In this document: in pieces, positions 1 to 11,525 of the stretch
Position numbering within the stretch: position 1 is the stretch's first letter
Layout: every line of letters starts with the position of its first letter
DNA from: Setomelanomma holmii
Lineage: Eukaryota > Ascomycota > Dothideomycetes > Pleosporales > Phaeosphaeriaceae
Assembly (NCBI GenBank): GCA_010015745.1
Contig: ML978215.1
Span: 62,001 to 126,000 of the forward strand
Direction: 5' to 3'
DNA length: 64,000 bases
Translations under genes and position numbers: made by a program
The notes under the pieces: generated by a model
The model's input: only the letters and a program-made list of their open reading frames with translations
The model's database searches: none
What the model was told of the DNA's origin: nothing

Positions 1-1
1 T

Positions 2-241
2 TATGTGCAGCATAGCCGGAACTCTTGGTACCACGACAGGGTGAGGTCTTCGTGCGTGGGGAGGGCTTGCTCGGACCTGGAACCGAACCACTTCATTGTC
101 GTCCTCCCAATCGTTCAGGTAGATCTGGAAGATGATATCGAGTATGTCGTAGGCGAGATTAGCGAACAAAGGAAATCGTGGTCTCTCTTCTGGATCGCTG
201 ATCGCCAGATTGACCACCGAGAAAATGAGTTGAGCGCTCAT
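2..241 (-). CDS. Partial hypothetical protein, 5' end only
   Basis: An open frame of 80 codons starts with ATG at 241 and runs off the left edge without a stop. The start has a good fungal context: an A/C-rich leader directly precedes the ATG (ACACCACC before ATGAGC). The peptide begins MSAQLIFSVVNLAIS and contains a hydrophobic/acidic stretch (LAYDILDIIFQIYLNDWEDD) that faintly resembles the helix of F-box-like proteins, which is a weak inference. I do not recognise the family. The rest of the gene lies left of the window, so neither product nor introns can be judged. Confidence 0.45.
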   Translation of the reverse strand, partial: MSAQLIFSVVNLAISDPEERPRFPLFANLAYDILDIIFQIYLNDWEDDNEVVRFQVRASPPHARRPHPVVVPRVPAMLHI

Positions 242-817
242 GGTGGTGTTGTAGTGCAGGTGTTATGCTGCGAAGCGAGAGTGCTAGGAGTGTTGACATA
301 AATGATACACCGTGTAGTAGCGATGGGTATCGAGAGTGAAAATATTATCTCGTATAGTGAGAGCGCGAGGCATGGGCAGGGACGGTCTTCTCGCCGTTGC
401 GCCAGGACATAACTTTCAGCTGCATCTTTGAGAGTAGGCACGACACGTGCGATCAGCGCGCAGTGGCAGCTGCACCACGCGTCGAAAAGGTTGGAGTGGA
501 TACCCATTGAAGGGAGGAGATACTCGCATCAAAGAGAAACAAGTGAGACGGGTCAGAGTCTGCGCAAAGGCGGTGTTTCCTTGTACCGGGAGAGAAGCAG
601 GTAGCAAGCATTGAGCCCACGACCTTGGAAAGTAGCTGCCATGGCTGGCAGTCTAGGCCTAAAACGATCTAGCAGTAGTCCTAAACTTGAGAGGAAACGA
701 CCTGTCTGAGCACACCCGCGCTGCGACAGGAACATTGCTCTGGAATAGTCACTCAGAAGAGTCGGCTGGAAATCTTCAAGTAGAAATTCTGCGAAAACAT
801 ATCGCGACTCTATATCA
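242..817. other. Intergenic, no gene seen
   Basis: This stretch holds the upstream region of the left-edge gene and the 3' flank of the esterase pseudogene. Short overlapping frames on both strands lack family resemblance and I see no repeat. Confidence 0.5.
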
Positions 818-1864
818 TCACAACCTCCACTTCCCAAACCACTCCAAAATCACACTCGTCGCATCCCATTCCATCCTCGTCAACCTCAACTGCTCCAACA
901 GATCCGCTTGCTTCGCACGACTCGGCCATCCATGTCCGAACCCCTCGATCTTACGATGCACGACTATATCTTCCCAGCCATCACAGCTCCAGCGACTTTC
1001 TGTGACCGTGTTGTTCTCCAATACTTTGATTTTGGGCGATGTCCGCCCGCATTCATTTCGCTCAACCCGAGAAACGACGAACTTGGGTAAAGGTATCGAC
1101 GCAGGGTCCGGAGCGTTACCGCCGTCAAATGCGGTGACACTATCATTCACGCCGTGGAGTTCAAGGATTGGGATCTTATTCCATTTGGCTATAGCAGCAT
1201 TACAACCAGCCTCGAACAACGGCTCAGTCAAACGCGAGTCTGGGTAAAAGGCACCAGCTACCATTGCAAAGGCTGCAAAGCATTTGTTGAGCTCTGGATC
1301 GCATGCTAGTAAACCGGCCAGACCGCCGCCGTTGGATATGCCGGTGGCTTAGAGGCGCGATTTGTCAATGTATAGGGTGGATGTCAAGTAAGCCAGGAGT
1401 TCGGTGATGAAGATGCGGTCGTCGAGTACGGATGATGGTGGTGCGGCGGGTTCAGAGAGCCATTGAACCTGGCCTGCGTAAGCGCATGTTGTAGTGGAAT
1501 TGGAGCATTGAGACTTACTCCAGGGGCTTGAAAGTCCAACCCAAATGGGTACACAACGATATAGTCCTCGTTGAAATCTGGTTGCAATGGCTGAGTGACA
1601 GACTCCATGGGGTTGTAGTTGGCTGTGAAGAGCGAAGATTAGTGGCGTGGGCTTTCTGTTCTTCGCATCAAAGTTCGCGGGAATGTGGAGTAGATATTGC
1701 CGTTCCGTCGTCTTCCCAATCACCGAAGCAGATGAGATAGTGAAGTTCTGAGATGCGCCGCTTGGAGTAAGACTTGCCGGCAGAGATGTAGAGCATCCTG
1801 AGCTGCCCGCCAACGCGAAAGGAAGCCTCCCAATGAGCGGAATAAGACTCTTCTTGAGTGTCAT
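818..1864 (-). pseudogene. Feruloyl esterase B / LpqC-like secreted esterase, broken
   Basis: The conceptual product is a secreted alpha/beta-hydrolase of the feruloyl esterase B / polyhydroxybutyrate-depolymerase-like group, whose members de-esterify plant cell-wall hydroxycinnamates. The ATG at 1864 opens a signal-peptide-like N-terminus, followed by family motifs NFTISS, YLLHIPANFD and PLIFALH. The frame then shifts by one base near 1618-1626 to NYNPMESVTQPLQPDF and DYIVVYPFGLDFQ. A canonical 50-bp intron (1469-1518, GTAAGT...CCAG) returns the frame to VLDDRIFITELL. A TAA at 1349-1351 stands where the family has Tyr, directly before the nucleophile elbow ATGISNGGG. The same frame continues to the end with the candidate acid (HGVNDS) and histidine (GFGHGW). 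One frameshift plus one nonsense codon, with conserved triad positions, indicates a recent pseudogene. Confidence 0.8.
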
Positions 1865-2615
1865 AGAGGATTGGGTTTCGATGGAGGGGTGGGAACTTCA
1901 ACAGCAGATCTGACAGGCAGGGTATTCCTCATGAATAATTTTACATCACGAGAACGGACCGCAAATATAGCACGTCTTCGTCCATATCCTGATATAAGTA
2001 TGACCCAAGAAACGATGATACCGCCTCGGTGGGTGAGGTAGCGAGGAAGGGCCGAGCCGGAAATGAGGCTCATGCAGCAGCCGGGCCGTTTGCTGTAAGA
2101 AAGCAGCAGAGGCCTTGGCATCTGCGGCTTGAAGCTAATTGGAGGTGTATTTTTGATATCTCGCGACCTTTTCGAATGCCTGCATCGTCAGAATATATCC
2201 AGGAGCACTAATTCGATCGGCACCTGATGAGTCGGTTCGTCGCTCGTCACTCTCTTTTGCAACTGTTTTATAGTCCATCTGTCACGACGACACCATTCCT
2301 CATGCTTTTCATCTTCGAGTGGGTGTCAAGAAAAACTTTCGCGCGGAGCAGAGAAGCATTGCTCCTTCACACGAGGTATTGCCGTTCCGACTCCGATTCA
2401 CCCAAGATAATTCTTAGCGCAGAAGTGAAGTACGATCATACATCTTCACAAAGCCTGGTGTCCCTTGTAGACGAATGAAGTGTGCATCGCTTGTCGCACC
2501 ATCGGGCAAAGTCATGCGTCGATTCCCAAGGCGGCAGACGGGAACTTGTACCAGCCAGGATCCGCTTCACAGGCACGCGTGCACTGAGGCTTTGTTCGTC
2601 TTGTACAATATTTAT
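1865..2615. other. Intergenic, no gene seen
   Basis: Frames here on either strand are short and show no recognisable domain. The stretch includes the upstream region of the esterase pseudogene and the 3' flank of the next minus-strand gene. Confidence 0.45.
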
Positions 2616-3318
2616 TCAGGAATACCTATGATTACCTGCCTTATCGCCGTCCCTCATATTCCCATTCTTGTCCTGGTCTTCATGATGTTTAAGGTCGTCG
2701 CGAAACCCTTGCGTCTCATATTGTGTCTCGATGCAGTATGGGTCATAACAATACTCATAATCGCAGAAACCCATGACGTAGTGAGCAGAGGGAGGCCGCC
2801 AGAGGACTGGGCCTTGATGACTGGGGCTGTAGTATGAGTCAGGCGGTAGGTTCTGCGCGATTCGATAGACGTCGGGATCAGGTACTGTCCTCCATTCGAT
2901 GGGGAAACGTTGGTAGCGCAATACGTACGTCGGAACTTTCGGACGATCAATCGGATTGGACGGAGAATGTGTGATCGGCACGGATGCGCTCAAGTCGGAT
3001 ATGGACGAGTCAGGCGTGGAAGTAGATGACCTTGGAGTATCTAATCGTTGGTAGCAGCGATCATAGCTACGACATTGCAGTAAGAACAGATACTTGTGCT
3101 GTTTGTGAAAGTATGACTGACCTTCTCATATCCGCATAGACAGCTCCGATCGTAGGAGTAGAGCTCTGTGGGCTTAGTCGTGGCGTGTGGCCGGATGGCC
3201 ACATATATCTGTATGAGCCGTCGGCGCCATAGAGGGTTTTGTAATAGCTGTCGTGTTCAGGGCTCCATAGCCAATCACCTGAAGTCGCAGCCATCGAGGC
3301 GCCGGTAAGCGGTGCCAT
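2616..3318 (-). CDS. Hypothetical protein, small, fungal type
   Basis: I infer two exons: 3122-3318 and 2616-3066, joined over a 55-bp intron (3067-3121, GTCAGT...GTAG). The join keeps the frame and gives 215 residues, starting at the ATG at 3318. The N-terminus carries DWLWSPEHDSYYKTLYG followed by a YMW(P) stretch, a W/Y-rich pattern of the kind seen in uncharacterised proteins of filamentous fungi. A Ser/Thr/Pro-rich linker begins exon 2 and the C-terminal half has several Tyr/Cys pairs (CDYEYCYDPYC). There is no signal peptide or membrane segment, and I assign no function. The in-frame splice and the continuous composition across it support a real gene. Confidence 0.6.
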
Positions 3319-3741
3319 TTTTCGTTGGCATGTGAATCGAGTTTAACCACGTCAACAGTGGATGCGGCCCTGAGAAACGAATGGTTCGGCAATATATCCC
3401 CACCCTGAGGCAGTGCCGGGAGTGCATAGCAAGGTAGATTAGGTACTGCGGAGGGACAAATAAGAGTCAGTCCCGCGGCTGTTCGGTGTAGATAAGACGC
3501 CAGCGCATGCAAGGTGGACAAGGCTGACCAATAACATCGCTCAAGATTGAAGGTCCTCCAACATGCGAGGATCAGCTGCGCATACTGATCCTTTCCAATT
3601 GGTCCGGAGAAACACCCTGATCGTATTGACAGACGTGGCATAGCTCAGAGCCGCACCGGTGAAGGCGTGTGCGGTTCATCTGTGCGAGATGATGCACAGC
3701 TCTGTGTCGCATCGCAGAACTCTCAATTCAAAGTTCAGGCA
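3319..3741. other. Intergenic, no gene seen
   Basis: This is the gap between two minus-strand genes. A 155-codon antisense frame crosses it but has no coding character that I can support. Confidence 0.45.
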
Positions 3742-5929
3742 CTACTGATTCGTACTGTCGCTCGTTATGCATGCCTTCCAGACATATTTTGGGAATACCC
3801 AGAGGACGAAGAGTATGCCCGTTAGGATGCCGACGATCAAAAGCGCTAGAGCGTAGAAGAACTCGTGCAAGACCAGAGGTTCCCATATCACTCGGGTGGA
3901 TTCGGTGTCTTCTTCTGTGATTCTGATACTTTCCGCATCATTATCCTGTTGTTGCGATTGTTGTATGACGGCTGCCGTTGATGACTCGCCCTCAGACACG
4001 ACCGGCCCACCAGTAGCTCCTTGTTGAGATGTTGTACCTCCGTAGGATACATTGGCGTTGCTCGGGATAGGATCACTTGAGCCGCCACCGGCCCGTTGCT
4101 CTTCCTGGGAGCGGGCCTCTGTAGGTGGTGATCTCTCCCCCTTAGCAGCCGATTGCAGCCAATGAACAGTGAAGTCGAAGCCTTCTTTACAGTATCTTCG
4201 ATCAAAAGTATAGTCCCAGCTGAGAATCCAGAGAGCAGGTAAAGCCCCAACCATCACAATGAGTGGCCAGAAACGTAAACTCTGGTAGCCTCGAGGGTTG
4301 TACTTGTAATACCCACAGAGATTGCCATATGGTTTGGTCACTTCCGTGAAGCCATCTCGGCCACCGTGCACAAAGTCTTCTCCGCTTGCGACACTCCAGG
4401 CATTCATTGAGGTGCGGGAGAGTGAGGTCTGAACCCAATTCTTTACTTCATCCACCCAAGCATTGTCCTCCAAACCCACGGAAAAGTACTGTGAAACCTT
4501 CTTTTGTGCAAGCAACGAGCGGCCTTGACGTTTTGCAAATGAGTAGTAGAGATCGGTCTTGTAGAGAGAGGCTTCTAAAAGGACGAGCTCGACAGTGTCG
4601 TCCGGTCCACTGTCATCGTTGATGTTCCGGCACGATTTACGGTCTGGTGCGCAGACTTCAATAGTCTCTACGCATGCCAGTGGTCGAGCGCGAGCATCCG
4701 AGTTGCGGTACCAGTATTTGTCGTCTCCAGGTAGAGACCAATGCTTGTCCGCGGGGAAGATAGGGTCGTTGCTGCCCTTCTCATAGAGGATACGTAAGGA
4801 CGAGATGAAAATTATGGTCACGGTACTGTAGCTGTCATGCGTGAGGTTTGAATGTGGAGTCCATACAGGATCATCCGAACCGTTCGTCGAGGTATACGCG
4901 AACATGTCATAAACCGGTGCATCCCGATCCCAAGGATTTCCAACGGTTTTATAAGTGTAGTCGATGTTTTGATCGCCGTCGTTTCTGGACCCGTAGTGAT
5001 ACGTGAATGTCGTCGTGCCATTCACTGTTGAATTTTGCACAAAAGGATAATTCATACTGAGTGCTGTACAAGATGTGTTCCGGCGAAATTTAGGTGATGA
5101 AGGAAAGTTGAATCCCAAGTCCTTCGCGTCTATAAATGGCGTCGTGAAAGTAACTGTCTGGTTTATTCGGCAGATGTCGTTGTGAAAAGGACAGACGTTC
5201 GTGTATTTCGCGTCCTCCAGCGGAAGCGTCGGTCGATATAAAACTTTGCATATGGATGCAACAGTATCATTTAGTCTGTAGCAGTCCTCTGCAAACTGGG
5301 CGGCTCTTTCTTCTTTTTCTAGGTCGAGCAATCGGTTGCGTGTGGCGGCTTCTGAACGGCTGTCACCATCATACAACCAGAGTCCACAGCGACCAGAGGC
5401 CAATAACGCAGGACCATCAACACTGACTTTGGCTGCGAACCATGCGCCGACTATGGTCGCAGACACCACAACCGCGACCCCGAAAACGAATGCAGCGAGA
5501 CGAGCTTTGTCACCCTTCTCTAGATTTTCGCCAAAGAATAATTCGGCAAGAAGATCGCGAATGGCACTCCTTTTCTTCAACACTTTCGCGAGCGACTGGC
5601 CTTTGTTAGATCGTGAGCCAAGGAAGGCAGTTGACTCTGTGGCAGCCTCATCTGCATCTGTCGTTTGAGTTTTGTTGTCGCCTGGAATATGTTTCCATAA
5701 TGCAAAGTTTCCGATGATCTTCTTGATGTATTTCGTACACCAAGAGAGCCAGATACCTGCGATGGCCACGATGACAATGCCCCAAGGATCCTTAACGGAG
5801 ACGATATACTCTTATTCAGTAGGTTAGCGCTTATTCTCTTTCAGACTCGCGCCGTAGTTATATAGCTCATTTACCTCTTGTACTTTGGTCCTTCCATAGA
5901 CCAACTATTGCTGCTGAAGTTGTGAGCAT
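3742..5929 (-). CDS. Multi-pass membrane protein with large extracytoplasmic domain
   Basis: The long frame has no ATG near its 5' end (its first in-frame alternative is GTG at 5769). I therefore infer an upstream exon 5875-5929 (ATG at 5929) joined over a 64-bp intron (5811-5874, GTAAAT...AAG) to 3742-5810. This gives 707 residues and restores DPWGIVIVAIAG, a motif typical of this fungal family. Visible membrane segments are about residues 28-45 and 123-144, then one after the large domain (LIVMVGALPALWILSW) and one at the end (LALLIVGILTGILFVLWVF). Between TM2 and TM3 lie roughly 380 residues with many N-x-S/T sites and paired cysteines, consistent with a glycosylated extracellular or lumenal domain. 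A Ser/Gln-rich segment lies between TM3 and TM4. Function is unknown. A further 5' exon cannot be excluded. Confidence 0.75.
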
Positions 5930-7042
5930 GGTTGAAAAGGATTTCTGTGAACCATTGCGGGAATGTTATGAGGTATGGCAGCAGATGAGGCACGCCAACT
6001 CAGGCTCCAATCGTTGCAGGCCACGCGTGCCTTGTAACACAAAACAAGCTTGTGCGACAATTCTTAAAAGCCGCTCGGTTTCAAAAGTCGCTGGACGATG
6101 AAGCTCATGAGCAGCAGTGAGGAAGCGAATGTGGTTGTTGCCATGCGACTGGCCTTGTGCGACAGCCTCCATGGATTGGCGCTTGGGTGGCTCGTGCCTC
6201 ACCGGTCAACCCCCCCATCTGAGCCTCATTTTTACCTGAGACGCTGTGAGGTCGCGAGCGGTAGGGCCAAGGCTGATCAATGAAAACTGGATTACTGCAT
6301 TTCGACATGATGGAGACGATTCCGGGATGACGGATGACCAAGTGCAGATCACTGCACTGGCAACAGCTTTCCCAGAGTTGACACTTCCTTTCCACCAAGG
6401 CTCGCTCGGCCTTTTCCGGCAATCGTAGCTTCAAGTCGTGGAAGCCACCAGGCATAGGGACTTGTCATGTATTCGAGATCACAAATTGAATCAAGATGTA
6501 CGCATCTTCTAACCAGGTCAATAGCCTGGTCCCGCACTAATAATTGTCCTCGCCTACAATGCAACCGCTGAACGCTTCATGCGCACGCCACCGCTGTGGC
6601 AAAAGATAGCTAAATATATAACATAGAAGAGAGATCCAAACGAGCGTGACCGGGCAACTTGCCCACCTCCAAGTGCAAACCAAAGATGAAGATAATATGA
6701 AAATGCGAGGTCGGAGGCCAGACCCGCTGATCAAACCCAGAGTATCGTGATACAAACAGTGTGGCTCATGCGCTTGCAAAATACTTACTTATATAGTCAG
6801 CTATCAAGGTAGCTGCCGCAGAGCGACGGTGGGAATCGAAAAGAAATTCGTGATGGCTGCGGAGCCGGAAGACTAGTAGTCGGGTGCGCTTCGATGGCAT
6901 GCCGCAGACCGAACAGGTTCTATGGGTCGTAAATTCGTTTGTAAAGGGGTATCGGGTGCTTTTGTCCATTCTTTTGCTGGAGCCGTGCATATGTGCAGGC
7001 CCACTCCGGAAATTGAGTAAGGTCGTCGTGTAGACAAGACGA
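5930..7042. other. Intergenic, no gene seen
   Basis: This stretch holds the upstream region of the membrane-protein gene and the 3' flank of VAC7. Several 60-120-codon frames overlap one another on both strands without recognisable motifs or splice joins. Confidence 0.5.
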
Positions 7043-10000
7043 CTATGACGTGACCAATAGTGGAGACGCTCTTCGGTCATACCGTCCAAATGCTTTTAGT
7101 GTTACAGGTTGCGAAAGTTGCTTGCGCTGCTCTTCTTTCTCGAGGGTCAACACCTCTGACCGAAGGAGCTTCTTCTTCTCGGTATCAGGGTCGTAATAAT
7201 ATGATGCTGTGACCGGGACTTTGTGTTCTTGAGTGCTGAGTGGTAGCGAATACTTGAAGTTGCCCCGGACAATGAGCTCAAAGGGGTATTGTAGAACTTC
7301 TTCCCAACGCTCTGTTCCGCCAGCTTCGGTCAAGTTCCCAGGATGTGATAACCGAATCTCGCCAACCGACGAAGCTCGTTTCCGGGCAAAGAAAGAGCCA
7401 TCGAAAGTCAGAGGCGAATCGAACTGGAAAATGTGACCCAGGGACATGGTTCGGGGCTCGCCTTCGATGGGATCGGTGCCTTCATCGACGCCATCGACCT
7501 GGAGATCGTCATCAACTGGCTGCCAATCTTCCTCATTGTCTGTTGGACCATTGCCATGGTGCCGCCACCACTTGTCTGACCCGACATGCTTGCTTTTTGC
7601 GAATATAGTGACATCCATGTCTGAGACGGTCACGCCGATGATGTTGGGATTGACTGCATCCACAATAAGATCCAATATGATCTCGTCTTGACTTGCGACA
7701 ACATTCTGAATAGCCTGGACCTTGACACTTGTCAAAGGTTTCGTCGTTGCGAAAACAAGTGCGACGGAGCTGAAGATGATTACAAGAAGCAAAATAGACA
7801 TCACAAGGCAGCCAGCAAAGCGCCGACACCAACCGCTTTCCCGATGTCGACGATCCACGCGGACGGTTATGCTGTTTCTTCGTCGCGGCGTTCGTACACG
7901 GGGGCTTCGTCCAGATGTGATCAACGGCGTTCTCTCGTCGTCAGCAGCGTGTTCGGCGTCCATGTCGTAGGCCGAGTATTCGCCATGTTTCCTACTGCCG
8001 TTGCTGTGGCCGTTGCCTACAGTGAAGGGATGGAAGCGGGGGCTGTTGGGCTGGGATGCTTGTCTTGACGATGGTCCACGTGCGCGCGAAGATTGAGCCA
8101 AGGACGAATCGCTGTCCAGCACTAGGTGACTTAGCGCACCACGACCTTGGCCGTGCCGTCCAATATGATGGTGGTGGCTGCCTGCACCTGCTCGACCAGA
8201 GCCAATTCGTATGGTCCCATCACCACGGTCCAGCGCGTCGGGATCTGCACCGGGGTTGTTGTATGGGTTTGTGAACTTCATGCTACTCTTCTTGTTTGGA
8301 TTCTTGTGCGTGTCACGGATGGCCAGTCGAGGATCGGCAAGACTTGCAATCGAAGTCATGCTCGGCGTTCGCGAGTGGTGGTGACGGCTACGGTGCGGTT
8401 GTTGTTCAGCTGTGTTTGAATCGTAGATGAAAGTGGCATCCGAGTCAGACGACTCTGCCTCGTCAACAGCACTTGCAACCTTTTGCTCGAATACATCTGC
8501 TTTGGATGAAGCTTTGCGAAAGCTGGTGTCAGTGTTTGATGCATTAAAATAGCGTAGGGAGGGGCGTTGTTCCAGCATGCACATCTCAGAGCTCGGCGGC
8601 GACATAGTCACCATCAAGCGCCGGTCGTCATACGAGATGTAGGAGACCGGACTGCCAAGCGAAGACGTAGTGTTAGAGCGAGAGCCTACATCTAGCCTGC
8701 TCGGGACGAAGTAGTGGTATGAGAGGTGGGACGACCTACCAGTGCCCGCGTTGATCGAGGGTGCTTTTCGTTTCGGCGGCTTCCTTTCCTTCTTTGGTCG
8801 TATTGTTTCGTTGCTCGGCTTCAACCGCAAGCTGCCATCGGCGCGACCCGAAGCTGATCGGTCCTGGTTGCCAATCGTTGTTTGTGGAACTGAAGGGACG
8901 GTCTCTGTCTCGACCGTCATGTTGCGCGAGGGCTGCTGCGATGCGGAACGCGTCGAGAGCGACGAGAGAGACGGCTTCGAGGTGACATGTTGCGGTCGTT
9001 GTGTCGAGGCTGAGCGCTGCTCCTGCATCTTGCCCTTCTTGGCTGTCTTGGATCCGCTGTCGCTTCCGCTGCCGGTGTTCTTGATGCTGCTATGCTTGGA
9101 GCTAAGATCCTCGGTGACCTTCGATGAGCTGACGTCATTGCGCTCTTCGTCGGAAGTTTTGTTCGTCGTGGTGCTGGACGAGATGAAGCTGAGATAGCCG
9201 TTAGTTGTGAGCTAGCAAATTGTGTGGTTTGATATAATTTAGTTTCGCGGGCGGCCGCAACGTGCGTCGTTATGACAAAGAGTGGGGCCGTTGCGGGGAT
9301 CGCGTACCTGTCAACCTCAAGACCGTCAAAACCCGGCGTTGCAGGTAGACTTGACTCTTGTACTGTCTCCAACTTGGGGGCAACACCGCTTGCGCCGCGA
9401 GACAGCCCTTTCATGCTCAGCACCAGCTCCTCGGGATCGCTCGCCGGCTCTTCCCGTACAGGAATGCGTGAGACGGACGCCGGTGACGAACTCTGGACGA
9501 CAATTGCAGGCGTACACTGGCTCTCAGGCTTCTTGATTTGGTTGCGAAGGGAGTTTGCGCGTGAGCGCGAATTAGAGCGGCCGTCGGATCCTGGCGGCGG
9601 CGGAGATCTCAGGCGTGGTGAGATGGGCCAATGGGGTGTATTGTCTCCCGAATTGGGACCAGACGTGGTTTTGGAGGGCCGGGGTGCCTTGATCACGTCT
9701 GTGGACGACGATGGCTGAAGTTGGGGCATGCTCGTAGACGACAGCGCTCGTTGTATAGCAGCAGCCGAGGGTGAACTGCTAGAGCCTGCAAAGCTGGGAC
9801 CGCGGTTCGGGCTGACGTCTGTGCTGGTCGTGCGTGGAGGGAGGCCAGCTCTGGGGTTCGCAGTGCCTGGAGGCGCAGTGGTGCGCTGGTGAGGGCGAGC
9901 AGGCGAGGCGTCGCGCGACGACAAGGGCGATTTCGGCGAGGGTGAGCCAGACACGTTGAGAGCGCGCGCCCCAGCGAGGGTCGTCTGGTGCTTCATAGGC

Positions 10001-10158
10001 GCAGTAGACGCACTTTCTGACCCTGCAGCAGATTTCCGCCGGCCCTTGCTTGTTGTGGTTGGCGGTGCGGGTGCCTGATGCGTGGGCGTTGGGGTGGGTT
10101 CTGCAGACTCCAGTGCGCCCGTGATGGACTGGAAGCCCGCGTCGTTGGCCGAGGTCAT
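7043..10158 (-). CDS. VAC7: Vacuolar segregation protein 7 (PI(3,5)P2 regulator)
   Basis: Vac7 is a vacuolar membrane activator of the Fab1 PI3P 5-kinase complex that controls PI(3,5)P2 and vacuole size. Exon 1 is 9308-10158 and a 119-bp intron is 9189-9307 (GTACGC...TCAG). The product is 998 residues if the remainder is one exon. The N-terminal part is Ser/Pro-rich and disordered. The conserved block SSKADVFEQKVASAVDEAES...DATFIYDS is followed by a basic stretch, one TM (FAGCLVMSILLLVIIFSSVA, about residues 741-765) and the C-terminal Vac7 domain (KPLTSVKVQAIQNVVASQDE, then VDAVNPNIIGV and VTIFAKSKHVG). A second intron, 8512-8739, is likely; it is 228 bp with no stop in frame, and removing it joins INAGT directly to ASSKADVF as I recall for orthologues, giving 922 residues. 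A short upstream ORF touches the start codon. Confidence 0.9.
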
Positions 10159-10199
10159 GGTGAAGGTGTATCGTCAAATGGGAGCAGCGCTAGGTGCAT
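10155..10199 (-). promoter_or_regulatory. Upstream ORF overlapping the VAC7 start (ATGA)
   Basis: A 14-codon ORF (MHLALLPFDDTPSP) lies in the presumed VAC7 leader. Its TGA overlaps the main start codon as ATGA. Such an arrangement could allow termination-reinitiation or repress the main frame; this is inference, and whether the transcript includes the ATG at 10199 is not known from sequence alone. Confidence 0.5.
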
Positions 10200-11525
10200 G
10201 CTGGGTGCCAGTGCGCGGCGTGTGAGCTGTCGAGTGCCTGGACAGCAGCGAGGCTCGAGAGGCTACCGACGTCCAGAGTGGTTAGGCGGAGCAGCCCAGC
10301 ACGCGGCGCGCTGTCGTTGGACGGCGCTGCAGGTCTTCGCTGTCGCAGCAGGAGTTTGGTGGCGTGCGCGCAGGTGCATTTGGCGGCGAGGATGCGGTGA
10401 CGGGTGAATGTGAGGAGGAAGTGGTGGGAGTGGTGGCTTGGGGTGTGATGAAATCAGTGCCGGGTCTACGGCTATTCAGCAAAACGGGCCGTCGTGCGTC
10501 AGCGGATCCCAATGGCAATCTGAGCCTGGGCAGGAACAAGCACCACTCTGAGCATGCCAGCGCATCAGAAAGAGATGCCTGCGCCTCGAGGCCGGAAACA
10601 CCACGAATAAGGCGCGCCTCGTACAGTCAGCCGGCCGCCCATGGTCACTGCGGATGACACTCTAACCCAGCCCACTAAAAGAATCCCCTCCCGTCCTCTG
10701 TACAACCCATTCACCCTCCCGCATTTGGTAGCACACCTTCCATGCTCGAGCCTGTTTTGATCTGCTACTGCTTTCGATAGGGCTGGCCCATGCAGCCCTG
10801 GTGTGCTGGAAAAAGAACGCTGCATCGACATGGGTCTCCACGACTGCGAGGGCTCCACGTGCCAAACCTCCCACGCCGCATCCCTTTGCGGTGAAGACTC
10901 CTGAATGGCGCGTGCGGAGTGAGTTGTGTCTTTACGTTCTGGGCCTAATCCGAGGGTCGGGACGGTCTCACCTCAGACGGGCACTAATATAGGGTAATCT
11001 TGTAATTGTGTTGCCAGGCACAAATGCGCAGCTTTGTTCTAGCGGTATAGTGCTTCCGTAAACATTCTCGTTACACAGCAAGGATCTCGGGAAGCGCTGC
11101 TGGGAGGGCCGGTCCTGCCCGCCTGTATTCACGTGCAGGCGAGGACATCAACATATGAATTACTAATATCTTGTGACTTCCCTGAGCATGTGCGCGACAT
11201 CGAATACACTATATGCTTACAACCTAGTCAAGCACAAAGAGCAAGGAAACTTCGTGGGACCTCAGGACAGTCTGTCCGTCGAACATGGTGCGCAATGAAT
11301 TCGAAAGGTAAGAGAATCTTCTTGCTGACCATCGCACATTGCTCATGCAAAACCCTTCATCTCCTTGCCACGCCACCATTGCCTCTATTTCGCAGTTCTC
11401 CTTGGAGAAGCGAGCTTGCCCGGCTTGATAACCTCAACGTCAACATCCTCATCAGTCCAACCAGACCCGGGTCGTGAACTTTCGCCTGTCATGCCTTCAC
11501 GCAACATCCGTATCGCAATCTGTTG
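10200..11525. other. Intergenic, presumed VAC7 leader/promoter
   Basis: The part next to VAC7 is rich in C and T on the minus strand, as expected for a long fungal 5' leader. No gene is supported. Overlapping GC-rich frames on both strands look like composition artefacts. Confidence 0.45.

Noticed and set aside
687..1247. 186-codon plus-strand ORF
   Set aside because: It is antisense to the esterase pseudogene, whose family motifs on the minus strand explain the open frame.
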